DNA of 64,000 nt, from assembly GCF_900148515.1 (NCBI RefSeq), contig NZ_FRXN01000001.1, positions 1-64,000 of the forward strand, written 5' to 3'. The notes under the pieces are model-generated. The model saw nothing but the letters and a program-made list of their open reading frames with translations, was not told the origin of the DNA and ran no database searches. Position 1 is the stretch's first letter; every line of letters begins with the position of its first letter. The position numbers and the translations under genes were made by a program. The DNA is from Algoriphagus zhangzhouensis. GTDB lineage: Bacteria > Bacteroidota > Bacteroidia > Cytophagales > Cyclobacteriaceae. Of the stretch, positions 1 to 9,127 are shown piece by piece.

Positions 1-108
1 CTGACCTGTACCGATGCGATGCATCAGCTGAACAGAAGAACAGAGCTCAGAGTAGGCAAATCTTCTTTCACCTACACAGGAAGACAGAAGAAGGTGGATG
101 TATTATAA
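1..108 (+). CDS. C-terminal end of an OmpA-family outer-membrane protein (partial)
   Basis: The reading frame is open from the first base to TAA at 106-108 and gives 35 residues. It contains CTDAMHQLNRRTELRV, which resembles the end of the peptidoglycan-binding OmpA domain of Bacteroidota, where C...HQLNRRTEF is typical. The start lies outside the window, so the N-terminal part (often WD40-like or TPR repeats) cannot be judged. The protein would anchor the outer membrane to peptidoglycan. The OmpA call is likely; the full architecture is unknown. Confidence 0.6.
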   Translation: MTCTDAMHQLNRRTELRVGKSSFTYTGRQKKVDVL

Positions 109-154
109 ATCATTAGTAGACTTTTAAAAAAAGGTTTAGAGTTTTTAATCAAAA

Positions 155-490
155 GTGAATAAGATTAAAATAAATAAACAAAGGAATAGGGCTGAATTGG
201 TCTTAAAATTACCTGATTTTCAAATTTATAGAGTAAAGAACGGACTAAATGGTATTGAAGAAAGGATTACAAAAATTTATATGGAGGACCTAATTGATGA
301 GTCAAGTCTAATGAACCTGAAAAATGCAGTAGGTTACCTTGAAATGAGCCTAGAGGATGAAGTTTTCTTAATTGCTAAGGTGAAAACAAAAAAGATTTCT
401 TGTAATTATTTAAAGTTGATTATTGAAAAAAAATCAACTTCACAATACCATACAAATCAATTGAAGGTCATTTGCGAGTGGGTTAGCTAA
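155..490 (+). CDS. Small hypothetical protein, doubtful
   Basis: This 111-codon frame starts with GTG at 155, 47 bases after the OmpA-like stop, and has no clear ribosome binding site. The product is lysine- and isoleucine-rich with no signal peptide, membrane segment or motif I recognise. The segment around residues 40-80 (MEDLIDESSLMNLKNAVGYLEM) is plausible as folded protein, so it may be a real lineage-specific gene, but it could also be a chance open frame in AT-rich DNA. A terminator follows at 557-584. Confidence 0.3.
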   Translation: MNKIKINKQRNRAELVLKLPDFQIYRVKNGLNGIEERITKIYMEDLIDESSLMNLKNAVGYLEMSLEDEVFLIAKVKTKKISCNYLKLIIEKKSTSQYHTNQLKVICEWVS

Positions 491-556
491 AATTTAAAAT
501 AGTTCACTCAAAATATATCAACTAGGTTGATAAGATTTTTTTATTGTAATTGAAAG

Positions 557-584
557 GGTTCCCAGATCGGGAGCCATTTTTTTT
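557..584 (+). terminator. Rho-independent terminator
   Basis: GGTTCCC (557-563) pairs with GGGAGCC (569-575) around a five-base loop and is followed by a run of eight T. It would end the transcript of the OmpA-like gene and the small ORF. Confidence 0.7.
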
Positions 585-884
585 GATCTCTTGAAAAGGT
601 AGAGAATGATTCAAAGATTCCAACATGGATTCAATATTCAGAAAAGAAATCCTGACTTATTTAGATTTTGGCTATTCTTATCCTAAGATTCATTCTTAAA
701 TTTGCATTCAGAAACTCAAGATTTTCAAGTGACTAGGATAGCTATGGAATTATTTTCTAGCGCCAATTCCTTTCACGGCAAAAATCTTTGGTTTTAATTT
801 GAAAGGCTAAAACATAAATCTTCACCCATATTCCTAGAGTTAGCCTCTTTTGATCGAAGGATACCTTGATTGACAAAAGGTCTT
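585..884 (+). promoter_or_regulatory. Intergenic region upstream of the sigma factor, with a candidate -7 element
   Basis: No coding frame was seen. TAAATTTG at 697-704 matches the Bacteroidota -7 consensus TAnnTTTG exactly. A TTTTG at 666-670 is the only nearby -33-like element, and at 26 bases the spacing is longer than usual. If used, transcription would start near 711 and give a leader of about 170 bases before the sigma-factor ATG. Confidence 0.25.
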
Positions 885-1442
885 ATGAAAATATCCGGAA
901 AAGACATTCAATATGATAGTAAAGCTTTCAACGAACTGTTTGAATGGCTTTTTCCATCTATGTGCATGTTGGCTTCACGGATCCTCAAAGACGAATCAAA
1001 AGGAAAGGATATAGCTCAAGAGGCATTTGTAAAATTATGGGAAAAGGACCAAAAGGAGTTTGCTGATGAAAATGCTCTGAAAGCTTACTTATATGTTTTG
1101 GTGAAAAATGCTTGTATCAGTCATATCAGATCTGAAAAAAAGATTCAAAAAACCTCCCTAGAAGAAGGGGAGTCTGTAGAAGATGATGGGTATTTAGAAG
1201 CTGTTTTGCGAGAGGAGACCTATGTGTTGCTTCACGAGGCAATCAAAAAATTATCTCCTCAAGCTGAGCAAGTTGTCCTTCTTGCATTGAAGGGAATGAA
1301 GAATCAGGAAATCGCGGGAGAATTAAATATTACACTCAATTCAGTAAAAACGGTAAAAAAAAGAGCTTATAAGGCAATGAGGGAAAGTCTTGGTGGTCAG
1401 TTTGTTATGATTCTGCTCACGGACTTTATCCACTTTTTTTAA
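885..1442 (+). CDS. ECF RNA polymerase sigma factor, FecI-like
   Basis: About 185 residues, the usual length for an ECF sigma factor. Region 2 lies near residues 15-70 (FEWLFPSMCMLASRIL, then DIAQEAFVKLWEK). Region 4 is at the C-terminal end, with LSPQAEQVVLLALKGMKNQEIAGEL and a helix-turn-helix through NSVKTVKKRAYKAMR. I start at ATG 885, five bases after AAAAGG; a TTG at 870 would add five residues. The next gene encodes a FecR anti-sigma factor and then comes an STN-domain SusC. This is the classic cell-surface signalling arrangement in which SusC occupancy releases the sigma factor. The likely target is this locus itself. Confidence 0.9.
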   Translation: MKISGKDIQYDSKAFNELFEWLFPSMCMLASRILKDESKGKDIAQEAFVKLWEKDQKEFADENALKAYLYVLVKNACISHIRSEKKIQKTSLEEGESVEDDGYLEAVLREETYVLLHEAIKKLSPQAEQVVLLALKGMKNQEIAGELNITLNSVKTVKKRAYKAMRESLGGQFVMILLTDFIHFF

Positions 1443-1462
1443 CAGAAAGGTAATTTATTTTT

Positions 1463-1501
1463 AACCTGGGTGTCACCCGCAACCCATATAGTCTGCGTCC
1501 T
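1463..1501 (+). promoter_or_regulatory. Inverted repeat and GC-rich block between sigma and anti-sigma genes
   Basis: The 96-base gap contains the perfect palindrome GGGTGTCACCC (1468-1478), then CAACCC and CTGCGTCC. The block is clearly richer in G and C than the surrounding leader. CGTC resembles the -10 half of some ECF promoters, but the distance to the nearest AACC boxes (1463-1466 and 1481-1484) does not fit the canonical spacing. It may be an autoregulatory promoter or an operator; this is inferred. Confidence 0.3.
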
Positions 1502-1538
1502 TACAATATACGAGCTCGTCAATATATTTTAGGGTCAA

Positions 1539-2741
1539 ATGAAGGATATAAGAAATCAACTGAAATTTGCGGAGTTAATCGCTGGGAAGATTCTTGGTTC
1601 TTTGTCAAAAGAGCAGAAGAAAGTACTGAAGGAATGGGAGAGTGATGAGTCCAATAAAAAATTGGAAGATGATATCCTAAATGAAACCTCATTCAGTGAA
1701 TGGGTTGAGCAAAGGGAGAAAGTGAAAACGGATCAAGAGTGGCAAGTTTTTCTTAAAAATATGCAAGAAAAATCCGCTCAAACTAAAGTCGTTTCCATTT
1801 CAATTTACAGAAGGATTGCAGCCGTTGCTGCGGTGATTTTAGTAGCTGTTGCACTTTATTTCTCTTATCAATCAATCAAATCAAATTCGGAAGGATCCTA
1901 TCTATCTGCTTCTGAGGTGAATATTCAGCCTGGAACTCAGCATGCTGAATTGATTTTATCCGATGGACTTGTAGTGGATTTGGAAAGTCAACCTGCAGAT
2001 ATCAAACAAGGAAATATTTCCATAGCAAATACTCAAGGACTTTTGTCCTACAATGATGAGGAGGATGCGGAAGGTGTAGTAAGTGTGATGAATACTTTAA
2101 GAGTTCCTAGAGGTGCCGAGTATAAGTTGGAAATGTCTGATGGAACAGTCGTTTGGTTGAATTCCGAAACTGAATTGAGCTATTCTGTCCCTTTTACGGG
2201 TGACGAACGTCGAGTTTCCTTGATAGGAGAAGCATACTTTGATGTTGCACCAAATAAAGAAAAGCCTTTTATCATAAGCTCTGGAAATCAGGAAGTAAAA
2301 GTGCTTGGGACTGAATTTAACGTTTCTGCTTACCAAGAAGATGCTACGATCACAACCACTTTAGTAGAAGGGAAAGTGATGGTCCAGAGCTTTGAATCAG
2401 GAACAGTAGCTCAGGAAGAGAATTTGCTGCCAAACGAACAGTTGGTCTACCATAAAGTAGGAGGAGATGTGGTGAAAAAGACCGTTGACACTTATCCATT
2501 TGTTTCTTGGAAAGAAGGGAAGTTCTCTTTCAGAAATGAGCCTTTGGAAAAAATACTTCAAAAACTAAGTCGATGGTATGATGTTGAGGTGGAGTTTGTT
2601 GACAATTCTGATAAAGAAATGAAATTCTCTGGAGATCTACCTCGAGATATTAATATGTCCAGTATCCTAAAAATAATTGAAGCTGAAACTTCAATTAAAA
2701 TCCAAACTGAGGACAACAAGAAGCTAGTCGTTTCCAAGTAA
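1539..2741 (+). CDS. FecR-family anti-sigma factor
   Basis: A 400-residue inner-membrane regulator. The N-terminal cytoplasmic part (1-90) would hold the ECF sigma factor. One transmembrane helix lies near residues 93-110 (IAAVAAVILVAVALYF). The periplasmic FecR domain follows, with VPRGAEYKLEMSDGTVVWLNS, FTGDERRVSLIGEAYFDV and VKVLGTEFNVSAY, and a DUF4974-type C-terminal domain (FRNEPLEKILQKLSRWYDVEVEF) that normally contacts the STN domain of the partner transporter. It lies between the sigma factor and an STN-bearing SusC, so the three should form one signalling chain. Length and architecture are ordinary for the family. Confidence 0.93.
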   Translation: MKDIRNQLKFAELIAGKILGSLSKEQKKVLKEWESDESNKKLEDDILNETSFSEWVEQREKVKTDQEWQVFLKNMQEKSAQTKVVSISIYRRIAAVAAVILVAVALYFSYQSIKSNSEGSYLSASEVNIQPGTQHAELILSDGLVVDLESQPADIKQGNISIANTQGLLSYNDEEDAEGVVSVMNTLRVPRGAEYKLEMSDGTVVWLNSETELSYSVPFTGDERRVSLIGEAYFDVAPNKEKPFIISSGNQEVKVLGTEFNVSAYQEDATITTTLVEGKVMVQSFESGTVAQEENLLPNEQLVYHKVGGDVVKKTVDTYPFVSWKEGKFSFRNEPLEKILQKLSRWYDVEVEFVDNSDKEMKFSGDLPRDINMSSILKIIEAETSIKIQTEDNKKLVVSK

Positions 2742-2856
2742 GATCAAATCACTTTTCGTGGTGGTCTGAAAGGAATTCTGTATAAAAAATTCGCCAACCT
2801 AATTAAGAAGTTTACCCTTTATTCATCGGCATCCCAGCTGACGGAATGAAATAATA

Positions 2857-5800
2857 ATGTTCAAAATGAGGAAATCTATACCGCTAATAATAATCGTGCT
2901 GTTGGCTTTATCCACCTCAGTATTTGCACAAACGAAGAAAGTTAGTGTAAACGTGAAGGATTTAAGCTTTCCTGAATTTTTTGAAGAAATCAGAAAGCAG
3001 ACAGATTACAGTTTTTTCTTTAACGATAAGAAAATAGCTGAATTGGATCGCATTACCATTTCAAAGTCAGATATAACGGTCAAAGAACTACTTACGATTG
3101 TGCTGAGACCTACTACAATGACATACAAAATGGTCGATGGTGTTATTGTAATAGTTGACCGGGAGCCTGTCAATCAAACTGTTTCAGTAAATGGAACAGT
3201 TATAGAAAAAGAGTCAGGTGATCCGCTTCCAGGAGTTAATATCAGAATAAAGGGAAGCGTTTTAGGAACAGTAACAGATTTGGATGGGAACTTTCATATC
3301 AACTTGCCAGGTACATTGGCAAGTGGAAGTACCCATCCAATTCTTGTTTTTTCCTTTATGGGTTATGCTGCCCAAGAGGTAGAAATCGATAGCCAGGAAA
3401 GGGTTTATGTTGCTTTGGAGTCAGAGTCCATGGATATAGATGAGTTTGTGGTGACAGGTTATCAGATCATTGATAAAACTGAATTGACCAGCTCCATCGC
3501 TTCAGTGACTGCCGAGGATTTGGATATCGTGCCTGCTATCACGGTGGATCGTATGCTTGAAGGAAAGGCTCCGGGCCTTATGGTAAATAATATCAGTTCC
3601 ACTCCGGGAGCAGCAGCTAAAGTACGTGTAAGAGGGGGAAGTACTTTTACAGGAAATCAAAGCCCACTTTGGGTAGTGGATGGTATTATCTACAGTGATC
3701 CTGTTCCTTTGAGTGCAAGTGATATCAATAGCTTTGACAATGTCAATATCATTGGAAATGCTTTGACAGGAATCAATCCATCTGATATTGCAAAAATTGA
3801 CATTTTGAAAGATGCATCCGCTACAGCAATCTATGGTACCCAAGCAGCAAATGGCGTGATTGTGATTACCACAAAGCGAGGTGAAAAAGGTGCTCCATCT
3901 CTGAATTATTCTGGTGGATATAGTTTTACACAAGCTCCTCATTACAGCAATTTCAATCTGATGAATTCTTTGGAGAGAATCGATGTCTCCAGAGAAATGT
4001 ATGAAAGAAATTTGGGCTACTCTGGTTCCTATGAAAACGTAGATCGTCTCGGATATGAGGGGGCATTGATCAACTTGTGGGATGGTACTTATACTTACCA
4101 AGAGTTTCAGGATAGAGTAGGGTATTTGGAGACTTTGAATAGTGACTGGTTTGGTGAACTTTTTAGAAACTCTTTTAGCCAGAAACACTCAGTAAGTGCA
4201 TCTGGGGGTAGTGAAAGTGCACGCTATTATTTCTCTCTAGGATATGATAATCAACAAGGTGCAGAGCAAAATGTCGGATTGAAGCGAATTACAGCCAGAT
4301 CCAATTTGGATCTAGACCTTCGCGATAATGTGGTTTTGTCTTTCAGAATGAATGGTTCGGTTCAGGAAGGAAGTTATAATCATAGCTCTATAAACTCCTT
4401 TAATACTGCTTATTACACGAGTAGAACTGTTCCTATTTATGATGAAAATGGAGAATATTTCTACCAAAGTCAGGTAATTCTGGGATCCAATGATGATCAG
4501 ATTTATGGCAGATACAATGTGCTCAATGAAATAGCCAATTCAGAGCAAAATATTACAAATAAGGACTTTTCCATTGTAGCATCATTAAGATGGGAGTTTT
4601 TGGAAAACTTCCGATTTACAAGTCAGGCGAGTTTTAGAAACACTACAAATTTGACTGAAGAATGGATCACTGAAGATGCATTCTACACAGCTAAGTTGAG
4701 ATCTTATGATGCCTTTGAAGATTTGGTTCAAAGACAGGTAGATAACAATTCCATGGTGCCATTCGGGGGAGTTTACAACGGAGGAATGGTTAATCAAGAT
4801 TACTACTCCATTACCAATCAGCTTAATTATAATAAATCCATCAACAATAGACATGTCATCAATGTCAATTTGGGTCAAGAAGCCCGCTCTACGAAATATT
4901 GGGGAGCTACCGGGTTTACAGTTCCGGGTTACAACCATTTCCAAGGTAGAGGCTTTGTAGCTTTACCTGCTCCTTCTTTCACAGTTGATGACAATAGCAA
5001 TACTGTATTGAATTTCGCAGATTATAATTATGATGCGATGATCAATTGGTTGACTACAAGAGGAAATCTTAATGTCTATCCTAAAATTACTGACAGAACC
5101 ATAAATAACCTTTCTGTATTCGGGATTTTCAATTACATCTACGACAATCGCTACATCTTTAATTTTAACTTAAGAAGCGACGGTTCGAATACCTTTGGTC
5201 AATACGAAAGATATAAATTCAAGCCTACATGGTCTGTTTCTACCCGTTGGAATATTCACAATGAAGCCTTCTGGAATCGAAATAATATCTTCGATGAATT
5301 GGCTTTCAGAGCTTCCTATGGTGTAAGAGGAACTATGCCAGGCTCGAGCCCATATTTGATCATTACCAATTATGGGAAGAATAATGCTACCTACTATCCT
5401 GAAAACACATCGTTTTTATCGGAGTTTCCAAATGCAAATCTTCGGTGGGAAAAGACTCAGACAACTGATTTTGGATTGAATTACAGTTTGTTGGGTGGAA
5501 GAATTAGTGGTGCATTTGATTACTCCTACTCTAGAAGTACTGACTTGCTTCAAGGCAGACCAGTTTCCTTGGTGAATGGTACTGCGGTGCAGATGTATAA
5601 TTCTGGAAGTAAAGATGTCAGCAGCTATGAATTCATGGTTCAGACGATCAATGTGAAGAGAGGAAAGTTTGCTTGGAGTACCCATTTGAACTTCTCCTAT
5701 GATCGCGATAGAGTATTGCAAGGTTTTGAGGATGGAGCTGAGCGTAACCTAACGATTTATAATTATTTGCAGGGTAATATTTACCGTGAAGGATTCCCTA

Positions 5801-6510
5801 CCAACGGATTCTTTTCCTACCAATTTGACGGCTTGACTGAAGAAGGCCTTCCTACATTCAAACATTTGGATGAAGGAGATATGACTGCCGAAGAGCAATT
5901 GCAAGCTGCATTGACTTATGAGGGAAGCAGAGTGCCACTTTATTATGGTGGGTTTGGGACTCAATTCCGAATGGGCAATTTCAGATTGGCAGCCAATTTC
6001 ACCTATAAGCTAGGGTACAAGACCAGATTGTTGAATTTGTTCAATGGAAATCAAAATCTTCCCTTGCCATATGAAAATATGCACAGTGATTTCAATGACA
6101 GATGGAGAAATCCTGGTGATGAGTTGACTACCGATATCCCTGCACTTACAAATCACAACATGGCTTTCAGTTCTAGTACAGCAGCTGATGGCTATAGCAG
6201 AATATATGTGAGCAATTATGGAACGGTAGTTCCAGAAGGAACGAATGCCTGGTGGATGTATGACTATAGCGATGCAAGAGTGGTGAAAGCTGACCATATC
6301 AGATTCCAGACTTTGACCTTGTCCTATAATGTACCAAACCATGTCATCAATAAAGCCGGAATTAGTAATCTAACTCTTGGTCTTCAGGGCAGTAACATCG
6401 CTGTTTGGTCCTTTGATAAGAGGTTGAATGGTCAAGATCCAGAGCAAGTTTCTGGTATAGGTTTACCAAGTGTGCCTAGCTATAGTTTCAGTATAAACAT
6501 GGGATTCTAA
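2857..6510 (+). CDS. SusC/RagA-type TonB-dependent receptor with N-terminal STN domain
   Basis: A 1217-residue outer-membrane transporter. The signal peptide is MRKSIPLIIIVLLALSTSVFAQ; ATG 2866 is an alternative to ATG 2857. Domains in order: STN signalling domain (about 30-95), a carboxypeptidase-D-like beta-sandwich (about 108-195; GTVIEKESGDPLPGVNIRIKG, then GTVTDLDGNF), TonB plug (about 210-345; VRVRGGSTFTGNQSPLWVVDG and a DASATAIYG motif) and beta-barrel, ending in a terminal Phe as barrel proteins do. It imports large nutrients with the SusD lid encoded 12 bases downstream. The STN domain links occupancy to FecR and the sigma factor. The substrate is not readable from the sequence; neighbouring M16 peptidases favour peptides over glycans. 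Confidence 0.95.
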   Translation: MFKMRKSIPLIIIVLLALSTSVFAQTKKVSVNVKDLSFPEFFEEIRKQTDYSFFFNDKKIAELDRITISKSDITVKELLTIVLRPTTMTYKMVDGVIVIVDREPVNQTVSVNGTVIEKESGDPLPGVNIRIKGSVLGTVTDLDGNFHINLPGTLASGSTHPILVFSFMGYAAQEVEIDSQERVYVALESESMDIDEFVVTGYQIIDKTELTSSIASVTAEDLDIVPAITVDRMLEGKAPGLMVNNISSTPGAAAKVRVRGGSTFTGNQSPLWVVDGIIYSDPVPLSASDINSFDNVNIIGNALTGINPSDIAKIDILKDASATAIYGTQAANGVIVITTKRGEKGAPSLNYSGGYSFTQAPHYSNFNLMNSLERIDVSREMYERNLGYSGSYENVDRLGYEGALINLWDGTYTYQEFQDRVGYLETLNSDWFGELFRNSFSQKHSVSASGGSESARYYFSLGYDNQQGAEQNVGLKRITARSNLDLDLRDNVVLSFRMNGSVQEGSYNHSSINSFNTAYYTSRTVPIYDENGEYFYQSQVILGSNDDQIYGRYNVLNEIANSEQNITNKDFSIVASLRWEFLENFRFTSQASFRNTTNLTEEWITEDAFYTAKLRSYDAFEDLVQRQVDNNSMVPFGGVYNGGMVNQDYYSITNQLNYNKSINNRHVINVNLGQEARSTKYWGATGFTVPGYNHFQGRGFVALPAPSFTVDDNSNTVLNFADYNYDAMINWLTTRGNLNVYPKITDRTINNLSVFGIFNYIYDNRYIFNFNLRSDGSNTFGQYERYKFKPTWSVSTRWNIHNEAFWNRNNIFDELAFRASYGVRGTMPGSSPYLIITNYGKNNATYYPENTSFLSEFPNANLRWEKTQTTDFGLNYSLLGGRISGAFDYSYSRSTDLLQGRPVSLVNGTAVQMYNSGSKDVSSYEFMVQTINVKRGKFAWSTHLNFSYDRDRVLQGFEDGAERNLTIYNYLQGNIYREGFPTNGFFSYQFDGLTEEGLPTFKHLDEGDMTAEEQLQAALTYEGSRVPLYYGGFGTQFRMGNFRLAANFTYKLGYKTRLLNLFNGNQNLPLPYENMHSDFNDRWRNPGDELTTDIPALTNHNMAFSSSTAADGYSRIYVSNYGTVVPEGTNAWWMYDYSDARVVKADHIRFQTLTLSYNVPNHVINKAGISNLTLGLQGSNIAVWSFDKRLNGQDPEQVSGIGLPSVPSYSFSINMGF

Positions 6511-6522
6511 AAGAAGAGAAAA

Positions 6523-7956
6523 ATGAAAAAGTTATCATATATACTATTCCTTTTACCTTTTTTGAGCTGTAATGGCTTTTTGGATGAAGTGGACCAAGAT
6601 AAATTGGTTCCCGAAAAAAATGACCATTTCTCCGCTTTGATGCTACAGGAGTTTAATGCTACCTATCCGATTTTTAGGTCCATTGATCATATGACTGACA
6701 ATGTCGTTGAGGATCCAAGCGCTTTAACTTCCAGAAAGTTTGATTTGAAAACCACCTATACCTGGCAGCGAGAAATAGAGCTGGATGAGTACGGGAATCG
6801 TATCAACAACATCAATTATTCCTGGGAGAAAATGTACGAGGATATTGCCATCGCCAACTATGTCATTGAGCTGGTAGACGAGGCCATCGGTACCCAAGAA
6901 GAAAATGACTATACCAAGGGAGAAGCTTATTTCATCAGAGGTTTATCTTATTTCAACTTGTTGAATCTTTATGGGCAACCATTCAATCCCGGAACTGCTA
7001 TTACGGATTTGGGAGTACCATTGAGAGATGATATTGGTGTAGAAGTCACATACCAAAGAAACACAGTTGCTGAAGGCTACGCCCATATAGAATCAGACTT
7101 GCTTTTGGCTAAAGAACTGATTGCTCAAAGTGGTGTTTCGAAAAGCATTTGGCACCCAACAGTTGCTGCAGTTGACTTGCTATTGTCTCGAGTGATGCTT
7201 TACCAGCAAAAATGGGATGAGGCGGTCTATTATGCATCTGAAGTGATCGACCAAGGAGTACTTTCCAAAGTAAGCGCAAACTCTCCTTTTGTTACTGCAG
7301 ACAATCAAGAGATTCTTTATTCTTACTATACAACGTCTCCCATTTTCAATCTGTATTCCTCTGGAACGGATTTGACATCGGTTGCCTTCTTTGTCAACAA
7401 AGAATTGATCAATTCATACGACGATAAAGACCTGCGAAAATCTGCATTTTTCATCGCTGTGGATGACGGTACAGGGAAGTACAACTATAGGACTAAAAAA
7501 TATCAGAGAGATCTTTATACAAGTTTGGGCTTTGCCAACCTAAGGGTAGCAGAAGCTTACCTAAATAGGGCTGAGGCTTATGCTAATCTAGGTCAGATTC
7601 AAAATTCAGTCTCAGATATTCAGACTCTTCATCGCACCCGATATACAGATATTTCGGAAGTGGTTTATCCCACTAGTGCTGATGAATTGATTTCCTTTTT
7701 GTTCGCTGAAAGAAGAAAAGAATTGTGCTTTGAGGATCATCACAGGTGGTTTGATCTGAGGAGAATGGAAACTCAACCAGAGATCAGCCACGTGTTTACG
7801 CTGATTGATGACAACAATGAAAAGTTGGGAACAGAGACTTTTACCCTGCTTCCAAATGATTACAACTATACTCTTCCTATTCCTTTGAAGGAAAGGCAAA
7901 ACAATCCTTTGATCAGGAATAATGAGAGATATGAAAAAATCCCTGAAATCAACTAA
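6523..7956 (+). CDS. RagB/SusD-family outer-membrane lipoprotein
   Basis: 477 residues with a lipoprotein signal peptide ending in LLPFLSC (Cys16). The remainder has the helical SusD fold, with TPR-like signatures such as EAYFIRGLSYFNLLNLYGQPF and NLRVAEAYLNRAEAYANLG. Near the end it carries the family motif ELISFLFAERRKELCFEDHHRWFDLRR. It forms the surface lid of the SusC barrel and captures substrate. Twelve bases separate it from susC, so the two are translated from one transcript. Length is typical. Confidence 0.95.
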   Translation: MKKLSYILFLLPFLSCNGFLDEVDQDKLVPEKNDHFSALMLQEFNATYPIFRSIDHMTDNVVEDPSALTSRKFDLKTTYTWQREIELDEYGNRINNINYSWEKMYEDIAIANYVIELVDEAIGTQEENDYTKGEAYFIRGLSYFNLLNLYGQPFNPGTAITDLGVPLRDDIGVEVTYQRNTVAEGYAHIESDLLLAKELIAQSGVSKSIWHPTVAAVDLLLSRVMLYQQKWDEAVYYASEVIDQGVLSKVSANSPFVTADNQEILYSYYTTSPIFNLYSSGTDLTSVAFFVNKELINSYDDKDLRKSAFFIAVDDGTGKYNYRTKKYQRDLYTSLGFANLRVAEAYLNRAEAYANLGQIQNSVSDIQTLHRTRYTDISEVVYPTSADELISFLFAERRKELCFEDHHRWFDLRRMETQPEISHVFTLIDDNNEKLGTETFTLLPNDYNYTLPIPLKERQNNPLIRNNERYEKIPEIN

Positions 7957-8005
7957 CAAGTAGGATTCCCAAGCAGGGATTATTGATGATTCAAAAGACT
8001 TTATC

Positions 8006-9106
8006 ATGAAAAACACCATAACTATTTGCCTTGTCCTCATTTCACTTTTGGCAGTGAGCTGTGTTAGTGAGGATACTTTAACCCCTTCCTTGAAAGATGA
8101 GGATAGAATCGGTTCCCAGATCGATTTGTCAAATCCTGTAATCAGTCGTCTTTATGAAGACTTTGATATGGGCCTACTTTATGAGTATCAAGATACTTTG
8201 GATTTTGCTTACATAGCTTCATCAGATGCTGCCGCAGAGGTATGGGCAAGTGTGGAAATTCCAATGATCAAAACTCTCTTTGTAGGTGATGGAGAAGTAT
8301 TGGGATCTGACACAGAATATAAAGCATACGTCGAAGAAGTGGTTACCATGTTAGATACTACGGTCTTAACTTATTTCGATCCCGCTAAAAAGATTGGTTC
8401 ATTAATGCCCAAAAAGGTATTGTTAAGCAGCTCAATCTATTCTGTGGGTACTATCTCAGGTGATCCAGCTCTCATCTTGGTGGAATCTGATTCTCGTTTC
8501 TCTTCTTCACCAAGAAATAATCTCCGCACGATATTCAATAGACATGCTATTGTATTCAATGTCAATAAGGAAGATGCACAAAAAGATCTTGAGGAGTATA
8601 GTCTGGATAATTTCTATATCCTATTGAGTCGAATCATGGGGATGCATAATCTATATGATGAGATTCCAGAGGCATTCTACAATGGGAAATCTTCCTATTA
8701 CAATCAGGAAATGGAAGCAATCTACCGTGAGGAAAATGGGATTGCAGATGAAAAGACGGTGTATGTAGTGGACAAGGATTGGTTCTACTCTAAAGGTTTT
8801 GTAGATGCTAATTATTTCTTCAGCAGAACGGGACTTAGAACATATTACCAATATTATGATGAGGATGGAAATCGTCTGCCATCTTACATCAAACATGAAA
8901 GAGCAATTTTGCCTAGTTATTCCTTCGTAGCTGACAGGGCTGTAGATGTCAGAAGCTATATCAATGAAATGATCCATAGAGACGAATCCGAGCTTTTGGC
9001 CTTTCCGGAAAACATCCAAGAAAACATGAGATTGTTGCTGGAGACATTTGATGAATGGGGAGTGAATTTGGTGGGAATCAACCCAGATCTGGCTGTATTT
9101 CAATAA
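8006..9106 (+). CDS. SusCD-associated lipoprotein, possible inactive relative of the zinc-metallohydrolase lipoproteins
   Basis: 366 residues with a lipoprotein signal (LLAVSC, Cys19). The position after susD, the length and the C-terminal pattern (GFVDANYFF, then DRAVDVRSYINEMIH) resemble the substrate-import-associated zinc metallohydrolase lipoproteins often found beside SusC/SusD. Those carry an HExxH motif. Here no HExxH is present anywhere, and the place where it would be expected reads SRIMGMHNLYDEI. If the relationship is right, it may bind rather than cut the substrate. If wrong, it is simply an unknown surface lipoprotein. It starts 49 bases after susD and lies 21 bases before the next lipoprotein gene. 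Confidence 0.55.
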   Translation: MKNTITICLVLISLLAVSCVSEDTLTPSLKDEDRIGSQIDLSNPVISRLYEDFDMGLLYEYQDTLDFAYIASSDAAAEVWASVEIPMIKTLFVGDGEVLGSDTEYKAYVEEVVTMLDTTVLTYFDPAKKIGSLMPKKVLLSSSIYSVGTISGDPALILVESDSRFSSSPRNNLRTIFNRHAIVFNVNKEDAQKDLEEYSLDNFYILLSRIMGMHNLYDEIPEAFYNGKSSYYNQEMEAIYREENGIADEKTVYVVDKDWFYSKGFVDANYFFSRTGLRTYYQYYDEDGNRLPSYIKHERAILPSYSFVADRAVDVRSYINEMIHRDESELLAFPENIQENMRLLLETFDEWGVNLVGINPDLAVFQ

Positions 9107-9127
9107 TAATTTTAAAAAGAGGAAACC

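Noticed and set aside
870..875. TTGACA before the sigma factor as a -35 promoter box
   Set aside because: Bacteroidota housekeeping promoters use a different -33/-7 pair, and this site lies 10 bases from the start codon.
3502..4188. Long minus-strand ORF inside susC
   Set aside because: It is a shadow of the susC frame with no recognisable protein features.
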